Below are positions 17,152 through 26,016 of a stretch of DNA of 64,000 nt, one piece after another (position 1 is the stretch's first letter; each line of letters opens with the position of its first letter). The stretch lies in the NCBI GenBank assembly GCA_963723205.1, contig CAVRQC010000038.1:1-64000 (forward strand), written 5' to 3'. The DNA is from CAVQBP01 sp963723205 (GTDB taxonomy: Bacteria > Bacteroidota > Ignavibacteria > Ignavibacteriales > Ignavibacteriaceae). The notes under the pieces were generated by a model. The model ran no database searches and was not told the origin of the DNA. It saw only the letters and a list, made by a program, of their open reading frames with translations. A program made the translations under genes and the position numbers.

Positions 17152-18132
17152 ATGAAATACAGAGCACTTGGAAATACCGGAGAAAAATTGTCTGCAATCG
17201 GATTGGGTTGTATGGGTATGAGCCAATCCTATGGTGAACGAAATGACGGAGAGTCTATTGCTACTTTGAATCTGGCAATAGATCTTGGAATAAATTTTTG
17301 GGATACTTCTGACTTTTACGGTCTTCATCATAATGAAAAACTAATCTCTGAGGTTTTAGCTACAAACCGTGATAAAGTTTTTATAGCTACAAAATTCGGA
17401 ATCAGAAAAAAAAATGAAGGGAATCTCTTCATTGATAATTCCCCCAGATATATAAAAGAAGCTGTTGAAGGAAGTCTTAAAAGATTAAATATAGAAGTTA
17501 TTGATCTTTATTATGCTCATAGAATTAATCCCAAGGTTCCTATAGAAGAAACAATTCACACTATGTCAAAATTGGTTCAGGAAGGAAAAGTTCGATATTT
17601 AGGTTTATCTGAAGTATCTCCTTATACTTTACGAAAGGCCAGCAGGGTTCATCCTATTGCTGCCCTGCAATCGGAATATTCTGTTCTGACTCGTGATATA
17701 GAAAGACAAATACTGCCTGTTTGCAGGGGGTTGGAAGTTACTTTAATTCCTTTCAGTCCTATTGCGCGTGGTCTTTTAGCGAATACTATTAAGAAAGATG
17801 ATTTGCCCACTAGTGATATGCGGCGAAGCCTCCCCCGTTTTGACGATGAACATTGGCAAAATAATCAAAGACTTGCCAAAGAATTTGCAGAATTTGCAGC
17901 TCAAATTAATTGTACTCCTGCCCAGCTTTCACTTGCCTGGCTTTTAGCACAAGGAGATGACATAATTCCTATCCCTGGTACCAAACATAGAAAGTACCTG
18001 GAAGAAAATGCAAAAGCAGTTGATATTGAATTGACAATGGAAGATTTGGAAGCTATTGATAACATCATCAAAAAATATCCGAATATAGGGAACCGCTACA
18101 ATGAAAGTTTACAGCGATTAGTTAACAAGTAA
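17152..18132 (+). CDS. Aldo/keto reductase
   Basis: 326 residues with the complete NADPH-dependent AKR tetrad: Asp51 and Tyr56 in DTSDFYG, Lys81 in ATKFG and His123 in YYAHRINP. IPIPGTKHRKYLEEN near residues 277-291 is the cofactor-binding segment of the AKR13-like (YakC/IolS-like) group. It reduces an aldehyde or ketone whose identity cannot be read here. It stands alone: nagB ends 267 bp upstream and a small membrane protein gene follows 84 bp later. A Crp/Fnr-like palindrome lies upstream. Confidence 0.92.
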   Translation: MKYRALGNTGEKLSAIGLGCMGMSQSYGERNDGESIATLNLAIDLGINFWDTSDFYGLHHNEKLISEVLATNRDKVFIATKFGIRKKNEGNLFIDNSPRYIKEAVEGSLKRLNIEVIDLYYAHRINPKVPIEETIHTMSKLVQEGKVRYLGLSEVSPYTLRKASRVHPIAALQSEYSVLTRDIERQILPVCRGLEVTLIPFSPIARGLLANTIKKDDLPTSDMRRSLPRFDDEHWQNNQRLAKEFAEFAAQINCTPAQLSLAWLLAQGDDIIPIPGTKHRKYLEENAKAVDIELTMEDLEAIDNIIKKYPNIGNRYNESLQRLVNK

Positions 18133-18216
18133 AATTAAGCGGCAGGGAGAAATAACATTTTTCTTTTTTGTAATTTCCAGAAAAATTTATAGTTTGATTT
18201 ACAATTAAAGAAAAAT

Positions 18217-18423
18217 ATGAACGGAAAATACTTTATATATAGTGGACTTTTATTAATAGGTATTACAGCCATTCTGTTAAAGCATTATAAAACAATCAAA
18301 AAAGAGAAAATCCCAACCGAATCGCAAAATAATATGCAATGTAAAGCTTTAACTACTGCCGGTACAAGATGTAAAAGAAAATCAATACCTCATTCTGAAT
18401 TCTGCTGGCAGCATCAAAGTTAA
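18217..18423 (+). CDS. Small membrane-anchored protein with Cys/His knuckle (DUF5763-like)
   Basis: 68 residues. Residues 5-22 form a membrane helix (YIYSGLLLIGITAILL). After a charged linker comes CKALTTAGTRCKRK ending in FCWQH, spacing C-x9-C-x10-C-x2-H, which looks like a small zinc site. I recall this motif as DUF5763-type; its function is unknown. The membrane anchor would place the knuckle in the cytoplasm. The pattern of conserved Cys and His supports a real gene despite the size and a weak ribosome site. Confidence 0.65.
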   Translation: MNGKYFIYSGLLLIGITAILLKHYKTIKKEKIPTESQNNMQCKALTTAGTRCKRKSIPHSEFCWQHQS

Positions 18424-18523
18424 TATTATAATTATTCACCTATTGTAGGTTATTATTAAATAAATTTCTTTTGCCTCAATTAGCAAGAATTTTTAAATTT
18501 AATGATTATTTGAATTTATTGAC

Positions 18524-18560
18524 AAAAAAAAGAAAAGCCGACCTTAAAACGGCCAGCTTT
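18524..18560 (-). terminator. Orphan minus-strand intrinsic terminator
   Basis: On the minus strand, AAAGCTGGCC and GGTCGGCTTT form a 10-bp stem (two G-U pairs) with a 7-base loop, followed by TCTTTTTTTT. On the plus strand the same two G-U positions become mismatches and no T run follows, so the structure belongs to a leftward transcript. No leftward gene lies just upstream of it, so it may end a small RNA. Confidence 0.55.
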
Positions 18561-18769
18561 CCACCCTCCAAATTCTACAAAGATTTTTAAATTCATCTAA
18601 TAAATTCAATTAAAATGCCATAATTTTTTATGTGTTTTTTAAAATATTTGCATTTTCACATTAAATAAAAATGTTTGAAATATTGACATTGTATTAATTT
18701 ATTACAAAAAAAATTTTGGAAACTGGTAAGAGTTGCTTTAATTTAAACGGCATATTATTTGCAAAATTA

Positions 18770-18799
18770 GGTAAAAAATATAGCTATTTTCTATTTACC
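18770..18799. repeat. Imperfect inverted repeat before the ParA-like gene
   Basis: GGTAAA and TTTACC flank an inner AAAATA-TAGC-TATTTT palindrome. It ends 14 bp before the ParA-like start and could be an autoregulatory operator. Confidence 0.3.
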
Positions 18800-18813
18800 G
18801 TGAAAAACCAAAA

Positions 18814-19617
18814 ATGGGAAAAATAATTGCCGTTGCCACACCTAAAGGAGGTGTGGGAAAAACAACCACAGCTTTCAACTTATCTTACGCATTTGCTCTG
18901 AACGGCAAGAGGACACTCTTAATTGATGCCGACCCGTCAGGTTCTTGTTCCTCTGTATTCAATAATATTAATTTTAAAGGTGGTATTTTTGATATATTTA
19001 GTTATTCAAAATTGTTAAACCAGGTTATACATCAAACAAAACAAAAGAACCTTTATTTTATTCCATTTAAAAATATTTCGTTTCATGATGAATCAAGACT
19101 GACTAAACTTACTAGTAATCACCTGCTATTTAAAAATCAATTGAAACCTGAAGCTTGCTCTTTTGATTACGTGATCATTGACTGTCCACCTTACCTAGTA
19201 GGTATGACGACAAATTCTTTAATTGCTGCAGATTCGGTAATAATTCCTATTCAGCCTAGTCCCTTCTCTCTGAAGTCTATTAGTAAAATGATCGATCATA
19301 TAGAATATATTAAAAAAAATTACAATCATAATCTTACGATTGAAGGAATTTTATTAACATTTAACGAGAAAAATTCTACTGCTTCCTTTAAAGCTAAAAA
19401 GAATTTGATATTAAAATATCCTAACATTATTATGCGGACTATCATTCCCAAGAACATGGACGTTACGAATGCTTTTTTTAAAAATGAATCTGTAATATCT
19501 TACAATATAACAGCCAAGTCCTCTATTGCTTACATGAGGCTTGCCCAGGAATTAATGGAAAAAAACCAGACTGGTTTAAAAAGTATAAATAAACATTTAA
19601 GTGAAATAAATTATTAA
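18814..19617 (+). CDS. ParA/MinD-family ATPase without a ParB partner
   Basis: 267 residues. The deviant Walker A box is KGGVGKTTTAFN, followed by IDADPSGSC (switch I region) and VIIDCPPYL (Walker B). This family uses ATP-driven dimerisation to position DNA, protein clusters or machinery. No parB or origin is next to it, so it is more likely an orphan positioning ATPase than a chromosome partition gene. Seven bases later a TPR gene follows in the same direction, probably as a two-gene operon. A close paralog, broken by a frameshift, lies at 23089-23900 on the other side of the sensor kinase. Confidence 0.88.
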   Translation: MGKIIAVATPKGGVGKTTTAFNLSYAFALNGKRTLLIDADPSGSCSSVFNNINFKGGIFDIFSYSKLLNQVIHQTKQKNLYFIPFKNISFHDESRLTKLTSNHLLFKNQLKPEACSFDYVIIDCPPYLVGMTTNSLIAADSVIIPIQPSPFSLKSISKMIDHIEYIKKNYNHNLTIEGILLTFNEKNSTASFKAKKNLILKYPNIIMRTIIPKNMDVTNAFFKNESVISYNITAKSSIAYMRLAQELMEKNQTGLKSINKHLSEINY

Positions 19618-19624
19618 TAAAACT

Positions 19625-20032
19625 ATGAGAAACGCAGAATACTATATCATTTCAGGTAATAACAAAATGTTGCTGAGTAATTATCTCGGGGCTGTATTCG
19701 ATTTTACAAAAGCGATAATGCTGAATCCGGATTTACCTCAGCCTTATACAAGCAGAGCAGCTGCAAAAATAGAATTGCATGATTACGAAGGTGCAATTGA
19801 AGATTGTACTGAATCAATCAGGCTACATTTCAGGATGGATATGGAAACAGAAGATAAAACTGATTTGTACAGCCGCAATAAGGTAAATCCTATCTATGCA
19901 AAGATATACTCAATGATTGGAACTGCCAAGCTTATTCTTGGAAATTTTGATGCTGCTTTGGTTGATCTAAATTCAGCCAGGCTTTTGGGGAATAAAGATG
20001 CTGTCGATCTAATTAAAACCTACAGCCGGTAA
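19625..20032 (+). CDS. TPR-repeat protein
   Basis: 135 residues with about two and a half tetratricopeptide repeats. The clearest are residues 18-36 (NYLGAVFDFTKAIMLNPD) and 52-68 (DYEGAIEDCTESIRL), with a third near 100-120 (GNFDAALVDLNSARLLG). No signal peptide, so it is cytoplasmic. It begins 7 bp after the ParA-like gene and is probably cotranscribed. Such proteins are usually protein-binding adaptors; a partnership with the ATPase is inferred from position only. Confidence 0.8.
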   Translation: MRNAEYYIISGNNKMLLSNYLGAVFDFTKAIMLNPDLPQPYTSRAAAKIELHDYEGAIEDCTESIRLHFRMDMETEDKTDLYSRNKVNPIYAKIYSMIGTAKLILGNFDAALVDLNSARLLGNKDAVDLIKTYSR

Positions 20033-20364
20033 AAATTATTAATTACAGGACCTGTTTTTTAAAGCGGGTCCTAAGCTCTATGAAAATGGCTATGTAACTA
20101 ATCTGTAAGTATTTACACGACTTATTTCGATTCTTTTATTTTAACCTAACCTGTTTATTTTAAAATTGTTTTGGATACCAATGATTAATCTGTTTATATT
20201 TATTTGTTTTATTTTATTTTGTATTATAGTTCTGTAATAATTTTGGTTTAATCATGTTTAGCTATTTAACTGCCAGTCAGAAAAATATTTTTATAAGTAT
20301 TTTCAGCTAATATATCGTAATATAGAAATAATTTGAATACTTTAAATTAAATATCTCCTTATTA
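20033..20364. other. Intergenic region, 332 bp, with a stable hairpin
   Basis: No gene seen. AGGACCTG and CGGGTCCT (20047-20072) form an 8-bp stem with a T-rich loop just after the TPR stop, terminator-like but without a T tail. The remainder is AT-rich leader of the histidine kinase gene. Confidence 0.5.
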
Positions 20365-22425
20365 ATGAAACTGACTTCCATTAAATCACTCCCTAAAGCA
20401 GCCGCAAAGTATAGTTATTCCATAGCATGGATAATGGTAATACTTTCTCTTTGTATGACCATAATGTTTTGGAGAATGGTAAGAGAAGAAAGTTATCAAA
20501 ATGCTTCAGTAAGGTTTGATTTCCAGGTTCAGGAAATTGTAACGTCTATAAAGAAAAGATTAGTAGCGTATGAACAAGTATTACTTGGTGGTAGCGGTTT
20601 ATTTGCAGCTTCAAATGAAGTTACAAGATATGAATGGAAAACTTATGTTGAAAAACTTAATATCGAGCAAAATTACCCGGGAATTCTAGGAATTGGGTAC
20701 TCAAAGGTAATTCTACCGGCAAATAAAGATAAGTTCATTGAATCGGTCAGAAAAAAAGGATATAAGAATTTTTGGATTTGGCCTGAAGGAAATAGAGATA
20801 TTTATACTACTATTATTTATCTCGAACCTTTTAAAGGAAGAAATTTAAGAGCCTTCGGCTATGATATGTTTACTAATCCTGTTAGAAGGAAAGCAATGGA
20901 ACAAGCGAGCAATGAAGGAATGACTTCTATTTCAGGTAAAGTTACATTGGTACAAGAAACTGATAAAGATGTTCAGGTCGGGTTTTTAATGTATGTCCCA
21001 ATATATAAACAGAAAGCACCCCTTTATACTGTTGAGCAAAGACGAGATGCACTACTTGGTTATGTTTATAGCCCATTCAGGATGAATGATTTAATTGAGG
21101 GTATTTTGGGTGAGCAGTTTAATATCGTGGATCTTGTTATTTATGACGGGAAAAATGAATCGAATAAAAATATAATGTTTATAAGTAATCCTTCCGACTC
21201 CGTTTCGGAAAAACATGGACATCCGGTTTTTATTTTATCTAAAAAAATTACTTTTAATAAACATTCCTGGACCTTGAAATTTACTTCTCTTCCTGAGTTT
21301 AACAAAACGATTGATTCAGAAAAAGGATGGATTGCTCTTATTGCCGGGGGCGCTATTACATTGTTGTTTTTCACCGTTGCAATGTCTTTGACAACTACAA
21401 GAAAACTTTACAAAAAAACCGAACAAATATTGGAATCTACCGGTGAAGGCATTTTTGGAATTGATTTAAAAGGATATTGCACTTTTGTAAATAAATCTGC
21501 AATGGAAATGTTTGGTTTAGATCCGCTTCAAAGTAATAAAAAAATTCATGAACTAATTCATCATTCTTATCCTGACGGGAAAAAACACCCTATTGGAGAG
21601 TGCCATATTTATAAATCTTTGATTGCAAAAAGTGAATGTATTAAAGATGATGAAGTTTTTTGGAGAGCAGACGGAACTTATTTCCCTGCAGAATATTCTT
21701 TTAATCCGATTATGGAAAAGGGTGAAGTTAAAGGAGGAGTTGTTACTTTTACAGATATTACAAAAAGAAAAAAATCCGAAAAAATAATTGAAGATTCACT
21801 GAAAGAAAAAGATATTTTACTGAGGGAAATTCATCATAGGGTAAAAAATAATATGCAGATAATTTCCAGTTTACTTAATCTGCAGTCCGCTTATTTCCAG
21901 GACAGTGAAGCTGTTAATGTTTTTAAGGAAAGCCAAAACAGGATTAGGTCTATGGCTTTAATCCATGAAAAATTATATCAATCCGGGAACATAGCCGGAG
22001 TCAAATTGGGAGATTATGTTCAGGATCTGGCTTCCCACTTAATGAGTTCATACAGTCTGGATTCAACTAAAATAAGGCTTACTACTGATATAGAAAATGT
22101 TTCTCTTGGTATTGATACAGCAATCTCACTGGGATTAATTGTAAATGAACTATTATCTAATGCATTTAAATATGCTTTTCCAAATGGGGCTTCGGGTGAA
22201 ATCAAATTATCATACAAACCCACTGAAGGAAATACTTCTACCTTGATTATTCATGATAATGGAATCGGATTTCCGAAAAATATCGACTTTAGACAAACTG
22301 ACTCACTAGGATTACAATTAGTTAATACTCTGGTTGAGCAATTGGAAGGCAACATTGAACTAAATAGAATGAATGGTACTGAGTTCACAATAGTTCTTCC
22401 TAATTTAATTAACCGGGATAAATAG
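20365..22425 (+). CDS. Membrane sensor histidine kinase (CHASE-PAS-HisKA_2-HATPase)
   Basis: 686 residues. A first helix (about 17-38), an extracytoplasmic CHASE-type sensor (about 75-240), a second helix (about 322-342), a PAS domain (about 350-465), then the HWE/HisKA_2 box LLREIHHRVKNNMQ with likely phospho-His491, and an ATPase domain with NELLSNAFKYAF and DNGIGFPKN. CHASE domains bind small extracellular ligands; the ligand here is unknown. A single-domain receiver protein follows 137 bp later and is the obvious partner. The pair sits between two ParA-like genes. Confidence 0.93.
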   Translation: MKLTSIKSLPKAAAKYSYSIAWIMVILSLCMTIMFWRMVREESYQNASVRFDFQVQEIVTSIKKRLVAYEQVLLGGSGLFAASNEVTRYEWKTYVEKLNIEQNYPGILGIGYSKVILPANKDKFIESVRKKGYKNFWIWPEGNRDIYTTIIYLEPFKGRNLRAFGYDMFTNPVRRKAMEQASNEGMTSISGKVTLVQETDKDVQVGFLMYVPIYKQKAPLYTVEQRRDALLGYVYSPFRMNDLIEGILGEQFNIVDLVIYDGKNESNKNIMFISNPSDSVSEKHGHPVFILSKKITFNKHSWTLKFTSLPEFNKTIDSEKGWIALIAGGAITLLFFTVAMSLTTTRKLYKKTEQILESTGEGIFGIDLKGYCTFVNKSAMEMFGLDPLQSNKKIHELIHHSYPDGKKHPIGECHIYKSLIAKSECIKDDEVFWRADGTYFPAEYSFNPIMEKGEVKGGVVTFTDITKRKKSEKIIEDSLKEKDILLREIHHRVKNNMQIISSLLNLQSAYFQDSEAVNVFKESQNRIRSMALIHEKLYQSGNIAGVKLGDYVQDLASHLMSSYSLDSTKIRLTTDIENVSLGIDTAISLGLIVNELLSNAFKYAFPNGASGEIKLSYKPTEGNTSTLIIHDNGIGFPKNIDFRQTDSLGLQLVNTLVEQLEGNIELNRMNGTEFTIVLPNLINRDK

Positions 22426-22562
22426 TATATATTTTCAAACCCTTCAATTCTTATAAAATAAGTTCATATATTTCTGAACACATGTGAAGATAATCAAATG
22501 TAATATTTCATAAGTTGAATTATATTTAGAGAGTATTTTATATCTTTTTATTGGAGATTTGA

Positions 22563-22934
22563 ATGGAAAGAACAAAGGTTTTAATCGTAGAAGATGAGAC
22601 AATTACAGCTTTAGGTATAAAAAAAGATCTTGAAAATTCAGAAGAAATTTCTGTCTCTATAGTTAATAATGCTGTTGATGCTGTAATAACAGCACAAAAA
22701 GAAAAACCGGATATAATAATAATGGATATTATGTTAAAAGGGGAATTAAATGGAATTGAAGCCGCTGGAATCATTTCCGGTAAATATAATATCCCCATAA
22801 TTTATTTAACTGCCTATCATGATGAGGAAACTTATCACAATGCAAATTTAACCAATCCTGTAAAAATACTTAATAAACCATACAGCAAATCTGAATTAAT
22901 TGGAACGATCAACGATGCTCTGATCAATTGTTAA
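22563..22934 (+). CDS. Single-domain response regulator
   Basis: 123 residues, a receiver domain only. Acidic pair Glu10-Asp11, phospho-acceptor Asp55 in IIIMDIML, Thr83 in YLTAYHD and Lys105 in ILNKPYSK are all intact. A good GGAG site precedes the ATG. It lacks an output domain, so it would act by protein contact or as a phosphate carrier. It directly follows the CHASE histidine kinase gene and is its likely target. A 21-codon ORF with a ribosome site at 23020-23085 follows, but I do not call it. Confidence 0.92.
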   Translation: MERTKVLIVEDETITALGIKKDLENSEEISVSIVNNAVDAVITAQKEKPDIIIMDIMLKGELNGIEAAGIISGKYNIPIIYLTAYHDEETYHNANLTNPVKILNKPYSKSELIGTINDALINC

Positions 22935-23088
22935 ACTTGTTGCCGAATTGAATCACCAAATATTCTTCTTTATCTTTTCAAATAGGAACTAAATACCAAT
23001 AGAAAAATTGAGAGGATTTATGTGTTTAAATTTAAAGCTGCAAAAGGAAAGATTACAAAGGAAATATCCCCGCCTGATAAATTAAGCT

Positions 23089-23900
23089 CTAATCTGTTTT
23101 GTTATCAGCCAAGTTATTTTGATTATCCTCCGGGAGTGTATCCTTCTTTATTATTTCATCAGCCAATTGGAGATAAGCTATTGAACCCTTCGATTTAACA
23201 TTAAATAAAATTGCAGGTTTGCTGAAGAATTCTGATTCTGTAATGGCAATATTTTTCGGGATGACCGTTTTCATTATATAATCCCTGTAACTTTCATAAA
23301 GTTTTTCATTGGTTAATGCCCAAGCTTTAGTATTTGCTTCATACATAGTCAGCAAAATTCCTTCTATCTGCAAATTAGGATTTAGATTACCCTTAATGAA
23401 TCCTATATATTTAAAAGTTTTTTTAAGGCAGTAATAGAGAATTGTCCCGCTTTTACCGGAATTAATAAGGAACTCGATGCTGCAAGTGCAATTGTAGTTA
23501 ATCCCTTTAAATACGGAGGACAATCAATTATTATAAAATCATAAGTTGGGAGCTCATCTGATATTAGAATATTCTTAAATATATTTGTATTGTTTGTTAA
23601 CCTGTTCAACCTTTCTTCCCTTTCAAGATTCGAAAAATCGGAAGGAATTATATCAAGGTTATTTAATTCCGTATGATGTATAACCTTTGAAATATGGGTA
23701 GTAAAGCTGATCACATCAAAAATATCTCCTTTGAATTTTTCCGATTCAAAACCAAGATATGTAGAACAAGCACCCGAAGGATCAAAGTCGATAAGCAATG
23801 TTTTTTTTTCTGCTACTGCCAGGCTTGCTGCAAGGTTAACTGCTGTAGCCGTTTTGCCTACACCGCCTTTTGGAACAGCAACAGCAATTTTTTTACTCAT
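23089..23900 (-). pseudogene. ParA-like ATPase, frameshifted at an A7 run
   Basis: Two overlapping frames together make a ParA homolog of about 269 residues, paralogous to the 18814-19617 protein. The first frame (from ATG 23900) has KGGVGKTATAVN, IDFDPSGAC and IIIDCPPYL and stops at 23403. The second supplies NPNLQIEGILLT, the counterpart of NHNLTIEGILLT in the paralog. The frames meet at TTA-AAA-AAA-C (T run 23418-23424 on the + strand) with a -1 change. The run is a canonical A-AAA-AAA slippery heptamer in the zero frame, so recoding is possible; loss of one A from A8 is simpler. It is divergent from smpB. Confidence 0.8.
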
Positions 23901-24248
23901 TAAAAGCCCAATAATTTTAATTATTATTCTCGTTTAATTTAATAATCGCTAAATTTCAATACAACTTGAGGCTGAAAGGAATTTGTAGGGAATTTTCTTT
24001 TATTTTTTATTCAAATGATAAAGTTTTGGAAAACTTTTAGTAAAGGAATTATCATTTAGCCATTCCAAAAATTTTATTAAAAAGAAATATTTTTAGCTCA
24101 GTTAAAAAACCGTATTTTCAGGTTTTATATAATCCTTGATTTTAGTCTATAATAAAAATAACTTCGAAACCTGTTATTTTATAAATTATTATATTTCTTA
24201 ATAATTATAATTACTTTAAGTAGTAAAAATATATAAGATGTTCTTTTT
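23901..24248. other. Intergenic region, 348 bp, with a nested inverted repeat
   Basis: No gene seen between the two divergent genes. AAATGATAA (24013-24021) and TTATCATTT (24049-24057) are perfect inverted copies, and inside them AAAGTTTT-GG-AAAACTTT (24020-24037) is a second perfect palindrome. They may be regulator sites. Confidence 0.5.
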
Positions 24249-24707
24249 ATGACCAAAGAAGAAGATATAAAAAATATTACCGTAAACCGTAAAGCAAGAC
24301 ATGAATTTTCGATACTGCAGATTTTTGAAGCAGGAATTGTCTTGCAGGGAACCGAAGTAAAATCTTTACGACAAGGTAAAGCCAATCTGGTAGATAGCTA
24401 TGCATCATTGAGAAACGGAGAAATTTGGTTAATTGGAGCACATATAAGTGAGTATACACAGGGAAATATTAACAATCACATCCCTGTTAGGGATAGAAAA
24501 CTCCTGTTGAATAAAAGTGAAATAAGAAGATTGATAGGTAAAGTGAAGGAAAAAGGCCTTACCTTAATACCGCTTAGACTTTACTTTAAAAATGGTAAAG
24601 TGAAGGTTGAACTTGCCCTTGCTAAAGGTAAAAAAGTTTATGATAAAAGAGAATCCATTGCGAAGCGGGATCTCCAAAGAGAACAGGAAAGAAGAATAAA
24701 ATTTTAA
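24249..24707 (+). CDS. smpB: SsrA-binding protein SmpB
   Basis: 152 residues, the normal SmpB length. It binds tmRNA and brings it to stalled ribosomes. The OB-fold hallmarks GIVLQGTEVKSLRQGKANL and AHISEYTQGN are clear, and the basic tail (KGKKVYDKRESIAKRD) that enters the mRNA channel is present. It is followed 55 bp later by tyrS. The tmRNA gene itself is not in this window. Confidence 0.97.
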   Translation: MTKEEDIKNITVNRKARHEFSILQIFEAGIVLQGTEVKSLRQGKANLVDSYASLRNGEIWLIGAHISEYTQGNINNHIPVRDRKLLLNKSEIRRLIGKVKEKGLTLIPLRLYFKNGKVKVELALAKGKKVYDKRESIAKRDLQREQERRIKF

Positions 24708-24762
24708 ATGATTAATAAAAGTACTATCTTAGAAATCCTATTTAAAAAATTTATGGTTTTTA

Positions 24763-25995
24763 TTGCCGATGTCGAAATTGAAATTTCCAACTATTAATGA
24801 ACAAATTGATTTAATTGAAAGGGGAACCTTTGAAATAATACCGGAAGAAGATCTTTTAAAAAAGCTTGAAAGATCAATTTCTGAAGGAAAACCGCTGAAT
24901 ATAAAACTTGGTTGTGATCCCAGCAGACCAGATCTGCATATCGGGCATTCTGTAGTGTTAAGGAAGCTTGCCCAGTTTCAATCACTGGGGCATCAGGCTA
25001 TCTTAATAATTGGTGATTTCACAGGGATGATCGGAGATCCTTCCGGACGTAATATTACTCGCCCGGCTTTATCCTTACAACAGACCAGGGAAAACGGACA
25101 ATCGTACCTGGAGCAGGCATCTAAAATTTTGAATAGGGATAAGACTAAAATTGTATATAACTCTGATTGGCTTGGTAAAATGTCTTTTGAGGAAGTAATA
25201 AAACTTGCTTCAAAATATACAGTAGCAAGGATGATAGAAAGAGACGATTTTACGAAAAGATTTAAGTCCGGTGAACCAATAAGTATTCATGAATTCTTAT
25301 ATCCGCTTGCCCAGGCAATGGATTCTGTTGCAATTAAAAGTGATGTTGAATTAGGCGGAACTGATCAGAAATTTAACTTACTTGTTGGACGTGATATCCA
25401 GAGAGAATATGGTTTAGAACCGCAGGTTATTATCACAACACCATTAATTGTAGGAACAGATGGTGTAGAAAAGATGAGTAAATCTTATAATAATTATATA
25501 GGGATATCCGAAAGTGCTCAAAATATTTTTGGTAAAACTCTTTCAATACCTGATAATTTGATTTATAATTATTATGAATTGGCTACTGATATTTCTAATG
25601 AAGACTTAAATAAAATAAAAGATCAACTTGAAGATCCTTCTGTAAATCCTCGTAATCTTAAAAGACAATTAGCTAAAACTTTGGTCAGAATGTATCATAA
25701 CCAAAATGAAGCAGATGAAGCTGAAAAAGAATTCGATAAAATATTTATAAAAAAAGAAGTCCCTGAAGATATACCGGAATATAAATTTGAAAATCCCAAA
25801 GATGCAATGAATATATTGGATTTAATAACTATAGTAAATCTTGCCGGTTCTAAAGGTGAGGCAAGAAGGCTTGTAACCCAGGGTGGGGTTTCAATTGACG
25901 GTAACAAAATAACTGATATTACTGCTGATATAAGTATAACCGGTGAACAAATTTTGAAGGTTGGTAAAAGGAAATTTATTAAATTAAAAATATAG
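24763..25995 (+). CDS. tyrS: Tyrosyl-tRNA synthetase
   Basis: Class I synthetase of about 410 residues that charges tRNA-Tyr. HIGH motif at 59-62 (DLHIGHS), the GDFTGMIGDPSGR tyrosine pocket, KMSKS at 237-241, and a C-terminal S4 RNA-binding domain (about 345-408, GSKGEARRLVTQGGVSIDG). The extended start is TTG 24763; an ATG two codons later at 24769 is at least as good, since neither has a clear ribosome site. It lies between smpB and the arginine decarboxylase gene on the same strand. Confidence 0.96.
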   Translation: MPMSKLKFPTINEQIDLIERGTFEIIPEEDLLKKLERSISEGKPLNIKLGCDPSRPDLHIGHSVVLRKLAQFQSLGHQAILIIGDFTGMIGDPSGRNITRPALSLQQTRENGQSYLEQASKILNRDKTKIVYNSDWLGKMSFEEVIKLASKYTVARMIERDDFTKRFKSGEPISIHEFLYPLAQAMDSVAIKSDVELGGTDQKFNLLVGRDIQREYGLEPQVIITTPLIVGTDGVEKMSKSYNNYIGISESAQNIFGKTLSIPDNLIYNYYELATDISNEDLNKIKDQLEDPSVNPRNLKRQLAKTLVRMYHNQNEADEAEKEFDKIFIKKEVPEDIPEYKFENPKDAMNILDLITIVNLAGSKGEARRLVTQGGVSIDGNKITDITADISITGEQILKVGKRKFIKLKI

Positions 25996-26016
25996 CTTTA
26001 GAAAGGAGATGAAAAT

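Larger units (their letters stand above)
18424..18813. other. Intergenic region, 390 bp, with a minus-strand terminator and an upstream repeat
   Basis: No convincing gene. It holds an intrinsic-terminator structure readable only on the minus strand (18524-18560) and an imperfect inverted repeat just before the ParA-like gene (18770-18799). The remainder is AT-rich. Confidence 0.6.

Noticed and set aside
18814..20032. ParA plus TPR as a plasmid partition or defence module
   Set aside because: No ParB, replication gene, effector nuclease or toxin nearby and base use is like the rest of the window.
23020..23085. 21-codon ORF with a GAGAGG ribosome site after the receiver gene
   Set aside because: Too short, no recognisable product; a second frame at 23022 runs antisense into the ParA-like gene. 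Not supported as a gene.
24091..24107. tRNA D-arm-like TTTTAGCTCAGTT
   Set aside because: No acceptor stem, anticodon arm or T-arm around it; a chance match.
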